64,000 bases of DNA from Elgaria multicarinata webbii. Its lineage: Eukaryota; Chordata; Lepidosauria; Squamata; Anguidae. The notes beneath the pieces are model-generated. The model worked only from the letters and a program-made list of their open reading frames with translations, did not search any database and was not told the origin of the DNA. The DNA lies in NCBI RefSeq assembly GCF_023053635.1, contig NC_086182.1, forward strand, positions 31,977,501 through 32,041,500. Reading direction: 5' to 3'. Within the stretch, counting starts at the first letter, position 1. Each line of letters starts with the position of its first letter. The position numbers and the translations under genes are program-made. Shown piece after piece: positions 31,991 through 45,900 of this stretch.

Positions 31991-34900
31991 CTTGGTTTGC
32001 AAACTCTCTTTATTGAAGGTTCTTTTCTTTTCCTTTAAAATCCTGGTCCACAAACCCAAAGTATGTCCAACTTTTACAGTACACGAACAAGCTTCAGGTC
32101 TCTCTTAGCCAGTGCGCAGGAAGATTGGGAGTAATCTTCACCTTAATAGGAATGATTGCAAACCAGCATTTGTATGCAAAATAGAGTATTTTATACATAG
32201 CTTGCGTGGCTCGTGCTGCAAGGAAATGAACCCAGAACAGGAATTTGAAAAGGAAGCAGAACAACACTAGGATGTCTGGGTATAAATCAGGTTTAAAGAG
32301 TTAAGGATAAAATTAAGAGAACTCCCTTCCTCCTCCCTTCACAATCCTTGGCCTCCGAGTCCCTGAATGGTTCATACTATTCATGGCCTATTTTACGCCT
32401 TACCTCTCTCCCTTTACCCATACAATGACGAGAGGGTAAATAAATGCACCTATACTACAAACCTATATAGGATTTAAAACCGATGTTAGGGCTTCCCCCA
32501 AAGAATCCTTGGAACTAGTTTTTTTGTGTGTGTTTGTATGTGTAAGATTCATTGTTAAAAATGCCTAGGCCCATTCCTGTAGTTCTCTAGGGAGAAAGAG
32601 TGGCAATTAAACCAGTTTTAAGATAACAGTGTAGATACACCCTCGGTATTACTGCAGGAACAAAGTCAAACCAGAGGTAGAGGATACAATGCCAACAAGG
32701 AGGAACGGGTTTATTCTTATGGAAATGCAAGTTGCAACTTCTGCCTTAATACTAAAAGATCTGGACATAAATCCTGCACACTCTTAGAATAAATCAATCC
32801 CATCAAAGTCCATGGGATTCAAACAGCAAAAGAGCATGCAGGATTGCAGCTAAACATATACATTTTAGTCATTCCTGAGATGACTTCCTTTGTCCCTTCT
32901 TCCTACAAACATCCCACCTCTGGCTATGAGCCTGTACAACAGAGGAGAATTACTTCAATTTAAATGATGTACGTTTGTGAAAAGTGGGTAAAGGTTTGAC
33001 CTTAAAGCACATCTCTTGCTGAAACAAACTGGACAATTCTTTCTCTTTTCTTTTTTTTTAGTAAAGATTAATTCCATGCTGTCTTTTTGCAACCGACTAA
33101 AACTCATGCAACAGAGAAACCAATAATCCCACAAGAGAAAGGATGTTTTTGTTTATCCTGGGAGCTGTTCTAAATAACAACAAAGATTGCACTCTGAATG
33201 CTAACAGCGGGTGCAGACTCTTAACAAGTGCAGAGGTTAGAAAGGCAGCGCCGCTCTTTCTGTACACTCAGGGTGTGTTAAGACGAAAACCACATAAATG
33301 CTATCTATACAAGAAATAGCAGGCAAAATATAAAACCGTTAGGAACCTGTCATACCTTTATAGTAAAATAAAGCTAGTTATGGGAGCCATATGGGGCAGC
33401 ATTAACAGGATGCTGTATAAAACATAATAGCATCCTCTAGAAAAATGGGTAAAAGACAGTACAATGTGCGCGCAGAAATATACAGGAAAAAAGCACTTGC
33501 ACTGGTATAAAAATATACACTGTCCTTGAACAACGACAACGTAAACAGATACAAAATAATTCCAAAAAACAGGAACAAGTTTACAAAAAGGTAATGTTTA
33601 AATCTATAAAATGATAAAAGCTAAGTTGTCCTTCAAACTTTCAGCCTCACATGAGAAAAGACACAGACAGGCTGACACACAGACGTTCATTCAGAGTTCA
33701 AAAACATGCAGGCTTGCAGCCCCGGCGTCAAAGCGCAGTGCTGCGATGCAAGGAAGAGCGACAAAGCAGCATGGAGCTGGGCTGGTGGAAGCAGCAATCT
33801 GGGGTGGCTAAAGTAAAGTCACGACTTTACCAAACACCATCTGCTTTTCAGTTCAGCAATGCCAAGGGGGCACTAGCAGAAGATACACAACTGGAAAAAA
33901 CCAGAGTCTATATCCAAGAAAAAGGACCATTTTGAATTAAACTGGGTGTGCCCTTCCCTCAGTACTGACTGCACTAACTTCGTGATAGCTCCAGTCTTCT
34001 GATAAGATTGCCAGGGGGACTGATTTGAGCTTGTATAGATGGATGAAAGTCAATGTATCTCAGGAAATTATGCTGGCATGCCCCCAAAAGTTCTTCCAAA
34101 AGCCTCACACTGAAATCATTCCCTCCACCGTGTCTTACTGCTGCCACCTCTGCCCAAATTTTATTATGCTCCGCTCTAGAGGTCCTCAATGGAGAGAGAT
34201 AGAGAGAGTTTGTGTATACACTTGAGGGCCAGCTCATGCAATTGCCCAGCTCATGGTGCCCGCTGTGGATAAGACAACAGATGGACTCATTCACCACGAG
34301 CAGAAACTGCCAGTTTTGCATGCTACTTTTAGGGTGTGCTGGGCGGTGCTGGGCAAAACTGCAGATTCTGCTCGAAGCAAACAAGACAGATGAAACATCA
34401 GAAAGGGAGCCCCCACCACGAGCAGAAGCGAAAAAGCCAGCCACTGCAAGTGGGGTGGTTATAGGCAGCAGATTTAAACCAGGGGCCTGAGAGGTCCAGC
34501 GCCTGGCGCCTTCTCCCCTTTCTGCTCTCCCTTGAAGGTGGTTTCACACAGGCACCCCTCTCCCATCAGAAGTCCTGTGATAAACCCCCATGAACTGTAC
34601 CTGGTGAAGGGTTCGATGTGATTCCACTGCCTAGGCACCAACCTCAAATAAATATTCAAATAGCAACCAGTGATCCCAGTCCCATGGGGGACTCAGCACA
34701 GGCTTCCTAGAAAGGAGCTCAGCTAGTGGTTGGGGAAGAGCTGTGTTGTGAATCAATCCTGAGCTGTGGAAAAATATAGAGAATCTGCCCTCTAAGGGTC
34801 TTGACCCTACACTTCCCTATTGTTTTGATTGGGGGCGGGGGGGGGAGACACAGTTTATCAAAGAGCATCCAGGGGGGCAGATGCACAGATGGGTCACTGT

Positions 34901-35635
34901 TCTGTTACAAGAACCCTAGAGAAATAAAGGTCAAAAGCAGAGACGCAGAACTTTCTGTGGCCTTCTTTGCTGACACAAAAACAAAAATTGTTCCAAGTCT
35001 CAAGATTTTCAGGACAGGCAGAAGCCACTATCCTGCCCTGATGCTGCCAAGTTGAGAATCTTTGACCTGGACCATGTTCCAAGCTGCTTGTCTTTCTCCA
35101 GAAGGTTCTGTTGGTTCCTGATGCTGACAAAACTGAGAGGACTTTGCTGCAGGGAAGTGTGTGGAGCACAGAGTCATCTGGAATGATAGGTTGGCGAGAG
35201 CTCCTGATACGGAGAATGTAGCTGCAACAGCTCTGCCTGTCTCTGGAGGTCACAGTATCTAGCTTTAGCCGCAAGTGCAAGGTTTCTTGTAATACTGTAT
35301 GCCACCAATGAAAGTTCTCTAGATTACCGTCAGCGGAGGGATTGAGAGGGAGGGGAAAACACATAATTAAGGCCAACATCGACTGAATAAAGAGAGGTGG
35401 TTTGTTCCCCACAATATGGGACTTTTGAACTTCACAACTTTTGGCCGTGGAACTCAAGTGCCAGACATCCTTGCATGTGGCAAAACGTCAAAACCGTCAT
35501 TTTGCAGAGAAGCCCATTCTTTTATTTTGGCAGTTGGGGTCAGATGCATCTCAGTTCACACGCTTTTTGGTCAGTTTCTGGCAAGTGCTGCAGGCGGTAG
35601 CAGATCTTCAGGGTAAAGAGAGTTCAGGTGTCCAA
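31990..35635 (-). other. DIXDC1: DIXDC1 3' UTR
   Basis: 3.6 kb of unique sequence after the DIXDC1 stop, ending just past a minus-strand AATAAA at 32009-32014. No LINE, SINE or MITE is recognisable in it, in contrast to the flanking regions. The human 3' UTR is also several kilobases long. Confidence 0.6.
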
Positions 35636-38039
35636 TTAGTTCTCCCCATGGTCCTCCTCCACCCATGCCACGATCTTCCCCTCCCACCCAGGTATGATGT
35701 CGTCGTCATGGAAAACCTACAGGAAAAGCAAACAGAGAAGCCTTTGTCAATAAAGGGAGGGTCTCCACAAATGCTACGACAAATAGCCCAAGGACACAGG
35801 AGTGAGGCTTTTCCCTGAGGCTTTTCCCTGAGGCTGTGGTTTGAGTGGTCAGACGCTGGCATAGCAGAGTGGCTAAGAGTGCAAGCTGAGTGTTAGGAAG
35901 CTTTTCCGCAACCCACAGTCTCCCCAAGTGACTTTAGGGCAAACCATTGTTTTCTCAGCGTTAGCTCTATATCTGAAAGATGGGGTAATAACAGTAATCC
36001 AATTCACAAGTCTGTTGTAACAAGGGCTAAGATAATGTTTGTGGAATACTTGAAATGCATATATAAACACTTAATGCTAATACTACTAATACAAATAAAA
36101 TGGTGATGATATGGTTCTCATGTTGACGGTCAATTGGGAGCTCAATGGGACAACCATTTATTAATGTCTTTCCTTAAGGATGGGTTACTGATTGTGAGCT
36201 GATCTACACCAAGCAGGATATTCCACTTTGAAAGTGGTATATAAAAGGCAGGAGCCACACTACTGTTTTATAGCAGTATTGAAGTGCACTGACAACTGTT
36301 AGGGCCCATTGACACATGGCATATACCGCTTCCATACCACTTTCATGTGTTTTATCCTGCTTGGTGTAGATGTGTCATGGGCCCCCAACAATTGTCTGTG
36401 CACTTTAGTACCACTATAAAGCAGTAGTGTAGATCCTGCAGTGCACTTCACTACTGCTCTAAAGCAGTAGTGTGGCTCCTGCCTTTTATATACCACTTTC
36501 ATAGTGGAATATCCTGCTTGGTATAGATGAGGCCCCAGAGACACAATGACTTGCTCAAGGCCTTATAAACGGACTGCATGGCTGAGGGTGGGACATGAGC
36601 CCAGATCTTCCAGACACAAGCCCACCCTATCTCTATTCACTACATTCACTCGGGTTCTCTGTAAGAATTCAGACATCCAGAATTCTTCCCTTTCTCAAAG
36701 AGCAAACATTCTTTCACACAATCTGCAGCATTCCACAGGTTTTCCACCAGAGGCCTTTTTTTGCACGCTAAGCGGTGACTGGGGCCTTGTAAGGGCCGAA
36801 GCAGCAACATGTGAGGAGGTCTTGGCCCTAAGTATGACAGCCTAACTTTACTTAAGTGTTATAATTACGTAACCCAAGCAGAGTGCTGCCCTTGCGGCAA
36901 AACCATCTTTGACAAACTAAGACAAACCGGGGGGGATTGGGGGGTGGGGGGGATCCCAGCGCTTTGGCTGTCTATTGCCGGGAAACCATTCAGTAGCTGG
37001 TTTGTCTGGAAACTCCCTTTTCTTTCTGGAATCCACAAAGGGTGACTGTTAGATAGTCAGGTTGTATTAGGGCGCTTTAGGGTATGAGTTTCCCCACCCC
37101 ACAACCATCATGCCATCACTGACCTTTCTGCGCCTGGGCTTCCACTTCATAAGATACAAGCCAAGCACAAGGACACAGAGGACACAAAAGCCCTCCACAA
37201 ATGCACGCCGCTGGACATAATGTAACTGCATATACAAAACAAAGATGAAAGCAAGCCCTAACTAGAGACCACCACATACCTCCTCCTTGACTGTCCCGAA
37301 TTCTGGATCCAGGGCTTTGAAGTGGTACCGGTGTGTTCCTTCCCGATCAATAGCTGCTTTAAAATCCCTCAGGGTCACCTCACCTAACCTGCAAATGCAC
37401 AAGGCAGAAAAGAGACGCGTCGGCCTCACGGCTAGCTTGCAGCATGGAATGAGACTTTTGTGACCCAGCTGCAGCTGTCACAATGCATGCTGGGAGAGAG
37501 AATCCCAGAGGTGCACATTCTTACAAGGTCCCCCAAATAGGGGCGCAACGCTGAGCTGCCGGCCTCACCTCTTTGGTATGTTGACCATGAAAGGTGTGAG
37601 GGAGCGATCCGTGAAGTAGAGCACTTTGGTGCAGCAGGCACTGCTGCTCATCGCAGGGGTGCTGTGAGAATGAGGCAGTTCTGCAATAAAAGAAAGGAAG
37701 GAAGGAAGGAAGGAAGGAAGGAAGGAAGGAAGGATGGAAGGAAGAAAGGAAGGAAGGAAGGAAGGAAGAAAGGGAAGAAAGGAAGGAAGGAAGGAAGGAA
37801 GGAAGGAAGGAAGGAGGGAGGGAGGGAGGGAGGGAGGGAAGGGAAGGGAAAGGAGGAGGGAGGGAGGGAGGGACGGAAGGAAGGAGGGAGGGAGGAAGGA
37901 AGGAGGGAGGGAGGGAGGGAGGGAGGGAAGGGAAGGGAAGGGAAGGGAAGGGAGGAGGGAGGGAGGGATGGGAAGGGAGGAAGGAAGGAAGGAAGGAAGG
38001 AAGGAAGGAAGGAAGGAAGGAAGAAAGAAAGAAAGAAAG

Positions 38040-38109
<70 letters not shown>

Positions 38110-38171
38110 GAAAGAGAAGGAAGGAAGGAAGGAAGGAAGGAAGGAAGGAAGGAAGGAAGGAAGAAAGAAAG

Positions 38172-38229
<58 letters not shown>

Positions 38230-41200
38230 GAAGGAAGGAAGGAAGGAAGGAAGGAAGGAAGGAAGGAAGGAAGGAAGGAAGGGAAGAAAGGGAGGATTCA
38301 GCTACAACACCATGAGATGAGAACCTTCTTCCATCTAATTCCAAAAGCGACTGGAAGCCAGAGAAGGGAATCATGAGTGTCCACCTTCTCTCAACAGCTA
38401 GAAACCCCATACTGACAGACATTGTGTTCACTGACCTACAGAGGCATTTGTCTGTCACCAAACTAGGGTTTAGAGATGCTCTTAGCATAATATGACTGCA
38501 TTACATGGAGTCCAGCCCACACAGTCCCTCTCTTGCTGCACCAGCCCTTAAGTCACCCCTGCCAAAAAAAAAAATCAGTAATAATTTTTAAGGGGGGAAA
38601 AGAGGTGTTTGTAGCACTATGGAGTGCCCGAGAGGTCAAATTTAGCTTGCAAACAAGCTACATTTGTCCTTTTTGGCACTCCATAGTGTTACAGACAGCT
38701 TTCCCCCATTAAATAAATAAATAAATAAATTCTGGGTTGTCCAGGGAAGTTGTCTACCCCTGTGCTATACAGTCATCCTGTCTGCAGCCTCTGGGGTTAC
38801 TGGCAAACATCCAACCTATGAGAAATCAAGCACCCTGTCTTTGGCAATCCCAAAGCGCTACTCCTGCAATGCCCCCACTGACCCCGAACCCAATGCCACT
38901 TCCAAAGTGGACAAGCAAAGGACCAGCGTAGGGTGAAAGTGTGGGTGCACCTGCACTGGGCATCCGTCCCTCTCCGCCTTCTGAAACAGCCATGCTGGGA
39001 GTTGTAGGGCATTTTCTGTCTAGACGTGCATAGGATTGAGCCCTTAGGGGCTGAAAACTTCAGTAAATAGGATGCCTAAATATCTGAGTCAAAACAGTGT
39101 TTGAAGAGCAAGGTGAAAAGAGGCTGCACTACCAGCCATGGCCACTAGATGACGGAACCTGCTTGCAGTAAAGCCACGTATTGCAAGATCTCTGAAAAGA
39201 ACGTGGTGATTTCCTGCTTGATCTTAAGCAGGTAAATATTAATTGCGGCTGTTAATTATTTATACTGCAGTAATGCCCAGAGACTGCAGCAATTCCCTTT
39301 GTGCCAACAAATGTACCTAGACAGGCTTCTAAAACCAAGCATAAATGGTGAGAAAAACAATCAAAGACAGGAGAACAGGGAAGAGGATGGGAGTGGTGAG
39401 CAAGACTGCCCTAGATCTCAGCACTCCATGAGGAGGGTTTCCTTTCTTGCTTTCCCACTATATAACATCTAGGTGGCACTGTGATGTAGCAGAATAGTGC
39501 AAATACACAAGTGCAAAAAGCATTTTCTTTCGCTTTCAGAAATAATACCCCATTTTCCCTACTCTAAAAAAAGCTCGCTGAAGGTGCTGTTTAAAAACAG
39601 ACATGAAACTGGAGGGTCACAACATCATCTAAAGAACCTGTAAACAACCGTGAGTAGGAATGACAAGTGCACAATAAATGCTTCTAATACAAAAACTCTC
39701 CAAAGCAGAGCGCTCCTGGCAGGAATAAGAGAGGGTTTGGAATTGCACTCACTGGAGTTGGAGGGCCAGGATTCTCGGTGATCGCTCGTTGCGTGGCTGG
39801 CAGGCGACTTCCCTCGGACCTAGAGAGGAAAACCAGAGGAATGAGAAAAAGACACTCTGCACGTGCCCACTCTCTTCTCCGCTGTTAGTTTGAAAGAAAC
39901 CAAGGGCAAGAGAGGGTTGTATATGAAATGTTCTTGTCTGGGGTATATTTCGGGGAAGCTTGGAGGACTGCTATGAAGCCCTATTCGAAGGCTCTACATC
40001 AGCTTTCCTCATCAGGGCGTCCTCCAGATATGCTGCACGACAACTCCCGTAACTCCCAGACAGGAATTATGGGAGTTGTAGTCCAACACAGCTGCTGGCC
40101 ACCAGCATGGAAAGGGCTGATCTAAACTGACCGTTACGACGGGCGTCCATTTACTGGCCTTTGCATCCCTGAGCTGAGCAAGCCCCGTAAAGACTCAAGA
40201 GACTTCAGGGTTTGAGGCAGACATCAGTTTTGCCTGCTGAGCAACAGTTGCACGCGCACGACGCGCCACCGGAAAGGTCACCAAAGAGGGAAATAACAGA
40301 TGGGGCACACTGATTAAAGGGCCTCGCGCAAGCGTGCGCGCCGCTCGGAGACAAAGGGGCCTCATGCCGTGGCGACGCCAGCAAGAGCCTGCTCAAAAAT
40401 GACCCCCTCCCCCCCACAAGGACAACAACTGGCGAGATGAGGGGGGGATTAAAAAGCCCTGCGGCAACAGCAGCCCATGGCGGCTTTCTAGCAGCTTCAC
40501 AGCTGTCTCCAGATTGCAACCGAGTTGTCCTCAGAGCATCCTAGAGGGGGAGGCTCCGGTGGGAAAGGGCCGAGGAGTCTGTCAAAGGGCACGCGGCAAG
40601 CTGGAACGGTCGTGGAAGCCAGGAGCAGGAACCAGCACGTGCCTGGCGCAATATGGCCCACATGCTACTATGCTGTGAAACCCCAAACGCACTTAGCATC
40701 CTCCATTAACCACAAAACCAAGGACGGTAGGCAGGAGTCCCAAACTCCCTCTATCTCCTTCCCACCCCTCTCCCTGACACTTATCTGGAAAAGACAGAGC
40801 TGGCGTTTAAAAGACTGGCTCAGCATGCATCGCCACCTCCTCTGACCCAAAGATCCCTCCGTGGTCAGCTCAGGGTTGCACAGGCCTCCCCCTGGGCCAT
40901 AATGCAAGCTTCTCCTACAACTCTTTCACACGGTGCCTTTCCAGGTCTCCAGGAGGCACACGTGCCCTGCGCTGAGCCTACGCTGGCCCCTCACCTGCCT
41001 GCATGGCAGAAAAGGGACACGGCAAAGCCAGCCGGGACGCAAGCTCAAGGCTGTGATTTACGGAGCGGCGATTCCTCCAAGCAACCAGCGCAGGTGGGCT
41101 CACGAGCCATCCACGCTGCAGGGGGGGTAGGGGCGGAAGCTGCCCGGGTTTGACTGCTCCACCTGGCCCAGGAACGCCTCTTACCCTCCTCTCCTGCCTC

Positions 41201-42925
41201 TTCTGCATCTCCATGCGGTGCAGCCTCTCCATCAAGCTGGAGATGCCCTGCTCCAGGCTGTCGATGGTGTGGTGCTGGGGGTCGTGGCCACTGAAGCTGT
41301 TCCGCAGGCTGCGCAGGGCCTCGCGCACCAGCTGCAGGTCGTTGGTCTGTGCCGGAGACCCGGAGAAGGTCAGAGGAAGCAGGAGAAGGCGGGGAGCCTC
41401 CGCCCTGGAATCCCCCCTAAGTCCTCGAGGGCTCCTCTCCTCTCTGCCCACCCAGCAGGCGGTTTGGAAAGCCAAGGGTGCTCCACGGAGCGCCGAGAGA
41501 GGGCCTCTCAGTCTGGAGTCGGAAAGTACTCACCCCTCTGTGTGCTGCGGAAGCGGCTCCTTTCCCTGATGTCTGGAGGAAGCCGTTGCTCTGGGAGCCA
41601 TGGTTGCTGTAGACGATCACCTGCTTTGCAAGGAAGGAAGGAAGGAAAGCTTTTTGTGGCAAGGCCCTTGCCGCCGCAAGCTCTCAAGGAGTCACAGCTG
41701 TGTAGGAATTAGGGCACCAGCCTCACGTGCCACCACCGATCCCGGCCAAAGACAGACAGAGCATGTTGAAAGCAATGGGGGGGCCCGTTTGGAAGCATCT
41801 TTGCAGCAGAAGTCATGCCGACCGGCTGGTGCCCTTGACGTCACCAAACAACCCCTCCCTCCCCAATTCCCAGAGCTGTTTTGCACGTAAGGTGAGATAT
41901 TCTCCCCTCCCCTTTTAAAACGAATAAGGTGACAAATGAGTGGTGTAAAGGTACATGTGGTGGATTTGTTAAAAAGGCAAAGAACCTGCCTGGAGTGGGG
42001 CGGTGGGAGCCTGACAGCAGAACCAGCATTTAATTTGCTAGTATGCACATCGGTGATTTCAGGTTGCAGGGAAGATGAGCAGAAACCACTGCTGAGGGCC
42101 TTGTGGTAAGTTCTTTTTTTATATATGTTATGTCTCGTTTTGATCTTGTGATTTCACTACTGTGTCTACCGCAGCACCATCAGAGGTTTGTGCCAGAGCC
42201 GCAAAAGCGGCACCTGCAAGGCGCAAGCTACGAAGCCCTGCCCTCCTCCTCGTGCCAGCCGCCCGGAGGCCCAGGGCTGCCGCTTCCCCAAACCAAGTCA
42301 CGGCGTACCTCCTCTGCATCCTTCTTCATGCACTGAGCCAGGAGGGCTTCTTTGTGCTCCAGCTCCCGCTCCAGCTCTGCCTATGAAGGGAAGGGGAGGG
42401 TCAGCAAGCAACGGGGCCAAGAGGGACCGGAGGGGAGCAGGGGCCGGTGGCCTCGGGAGGCAGGGGACACCAGTACCTGCTGATAGCTGGCCTCGGAGAG
42501 CTGCCGCAGCATTTCCTCCATCTTGGCCTGGTGCTGGTGTAAGTGCCGATCCTTCTGGCCCAGCTCCTTCTGCAACACAGTGGGAATTGGGGTCATCAGC
42601 AGGGGAAGGAGGCTCGCGCTGGATAGGAGCAAAGTGGAGGGGGGCAGAGGTCAGCACAGTCCACATAGCTCTTGCTACATGGCTTTCTTTGGGGGAAGGG
42701 AAGCTTGGATGCCCCCTGCCACGACACATGCTCTGAACACCAGACCTCACGGCTGCCACCACTTCTTATGGGGCGACACAGGCTCTGAACACCAGACCCG
42801 GCCGAGGCTGCTCCCTGCTCAAGCCAAGCACCACTGCTTGGTACGCCTGAGGCAAGGGATAAAACCCACCTTCCTCCAAACTATGTGGAGAAAGGGGTTT
42901 AAAATGGAGAATGGATTTTAATTTA

Positions 42926-42959
<34 letters not shown>

Positions 42960-45900
42960 TATATAGCACCATCAATGTACATGGTGCTGTACAGAGTACC
43001 ATCAATGTACATGGTGCTGTACAGAGTATAATGCGCTGTGAGTTATATCTGCTTAGGTGAATGATTGTCAAAGTGGGTGTTATATGTGAAAACTTAAGAT
43101 GATAAATGCCAAACAGACACGTGGGACTTTTGTGGTAGTTTAAAAACAAAACAATCAAAATTAATTTTTAAAAGTTCCTAAGCTTTGTTTCAAATAACAA
43201 CATTTAAAAACCTTTTTGAAACCTTTCATACAATCCTGTCGCTCATCCACATACGCGCTTTCCTTTTTCTCAATCACTCTTGAACTTTCTTTATTATCAG
43301 TATTGATTAATATACTTCCACTACGTGCACACCACACTCTAAAGACACCACTCACTACACTGACCCTCAAATTTCCCAGAACTTAAGTACCATAAACACA
43401 GAGAGCACTACAGACTCTAAGAGTACCTAACAAGTCCCCCCGAAAAGTTTTCTCAATCCCCTCTGTCATTCCCTTATATATCCCTCCTCCCCCTCCCAAG
43501 ACATTCTAACTCTGCCCACTCAGGCCAACATTCTAAAAACCACAGACTTACAAACTGCAGAATTGACTTGTGGGGTGTAACGCCACACCCCCCCACCGAC
43601 ATACTGTGCTGCATGGATACTGTATGAGCTCAGCACAACAGAGCCCAGGGTTTGGGGCTGGGGGAAACCACACGGAATTATAGTGGCACAAGAGAAGGGT
43701 TTCCAGGTTACCATACCTCTAGGCTGAAAGGATGACTTCCCCAATCCCGTCCCCAATGCTGGAGAGGAAGGAAAATTCTCTTACTTTGTATTCTGCCAGG
43801 AGTCGATTCCTCTCTTCCACCTTCCTCTGTAGATCGGCCTGCACAAGTATTATTATTTATTTATTATTTTTATTTTTATTTATTACATCTCTATACCGCC
43901 CAATAGCCGAAGCTCTCTGGGCGGTTCACAAAAATTAAAATCATAGTAAAACAATCAACAGGTTAAAAGCACAAATACACAATACAATATAAAAAGCACA
44001 ACCAGAATAAAAACCACGCAGCAAAATTGATATAAAATTAAAATACAGCGTTAAAACAGTAAAATTTAAATTTAAGTTAAAATTAAGTGTTAAAATACTG
44101 GGAGAATAAAAAGGTCTTCAGCTGGCGATGAAAGGAGTACAGTGCAGGCGGCAGGCGGACCTCTCTGGGGAGCTCATTCCACAGCCAGGGTGCCACAGCG
44201 GAGAAAGCCCTCCTCCTAGTAGCCACCTGCCTCACTTCCTTTGGCAGGGGCTCACGGAGAAGGGCCCCTGAAGATGATCTTAAGGTCTGGGCAGGTACAT
44301 ATGGGAGAAGGCGTTCCTTCAAATAACCTGGCCCCAAACCATTTAGGGCTTTAAATGTCAATACCAGCACTTTGAATCGGGCCCGGACCTGGACTGGCAG
44401 CCAATGAAGTTGTAAAAGGACTGGCGTAATGTGATCTCGCCGGCCAGTCCCTGTTAGTAAACGAGCTGCCCTGTTTTGTACCAGCTGAAGCTTCCGGACC
44501 GTTTTCAAAGGCAGCCCCACGTATAACGCATTGCAGTAATCCAAACGAGAGGTTATCAGAGCATGGATCACTGTAGCTAGGCTATCTCTGTCCAGATAAG
44601 GGCGTAGTTGGTATATCAACCTAAGTACTCCAAGTAACATTGGAGTACTGAGCCGGGCGGGCAGCTTGTATCCCCACACTCCAGGGACAAGCACAGTACT
44701 CAGCGTGAAGCCTTCCTGCTCCCTTGTGCAGCAGAGGGGACAAGAGCAACACGTCCCAGGGGTCTGCCACTCCCCTGGCCCTTTGCTATGTGCTGCGGGC
44801 TCCTGGATGTAGAATTTGCAGCAGCAGGTCAACAGATGTGGGCTCCGGCAGTGGCACTGAGACAATGCAGGGCTAAGCTTGTCGCAGTTCTTTGGAGGGT
44901 TCTCTGGCACGGCATGTTTTCCTTACAGTGCACTATGACCTGGATGTGCAGGGCGGCTGGACTAAAGGACTCGCATGCCTGCGCCAACCCCTTCAGCCAA
45001 GGATTCTAGGAAAGCATTTCTCGCTTCCTAGCAGAGTTGGGGAATGCAACAGACAGCAGACACAGGGAGGAGATGGGCTATGGAAGACATCAAATAGGCC
45101 CCTGCGTTTGTAGCAGTGAGGTTCCGCCCACCCCCGTGTTACTGTGGGCCTTCCTAGTCCCCAAGCATGGCTGTGCCTTCTCAGCACACCCTCCCTCCAT
45201 GTGCAGGTGCCTCCTTGCCCCACAGAAACACAGGAAGCTGCCTCAGAACATGTCATACTGTCCACCTAGTGCAGTATCGTTTACTCTGCCTGGCTGTAGC
45301 TTTCCAGTGTCTCAAGCAGGTGTCTTTCACATCACCTGTTACCTGATCCTTTACGTTGGAGATACTAGGAGACTGCCCACCCCCCACCCCCCCGGGGCCT
45401 TCTGCATTCAGGGCATGCATTATACTACTAAGCTACAGCCTCTGCCCCAAACCCCATAACCTCCAGTCTCCGCAGAAGCAGCGTCACAAGTATGCCACAC
45501 AAACGGACACACTCACGTTTTGGCTATGCAGTTCTTCCTTGTCCATGCTGGTTCTCAGCAACTCTTGCTTTATCTGAAGAATCACAGCATCCTGCTGGGC
45601 CAGCCGTTGCTGCAAGGCATCCTGGGAAAACAAGAGCACCATCTTAAGGCTGCAATGCTAAGCACATTTACTACGAAGTAAACCTAATTGAACTCAGTGG
45701 GAGTCGCTTCTGAGGAAGCACGCTCCTATAATCACAGTGTAAGCAGACTACAACATGACAAAAGAACAACAGAAAGGGAGAAAGGAAGGGGTGTGCAGAC
45801 GGCCCAGTGTGTACAGTGGATGGTTCTTAGCACTGAAGGAACAACCCAAATGAGCCATTTACACTGAACCTCCAGGATCTCGCAGCCACCACTCCTGTTG

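Noticed and set aside
37565-38488. Very long open frames on both strands through the GGAA tract (poly Lys/Glu/Arg/Gly or poly Ser/Leu/Pro/Phe)
   Set aside because: They are translations of a stop-free tetranucleotide repeat. Only the DIXDC1 exon at 37569-37680 inside the minus-strand frame is real.
44083-44910. A 275-codon host gene on the minus strand
   Set aside because: Its C-terminal two thirds are L2 ORF2, the rest is unrelated intron sequence, and there is no splice or promoter context.
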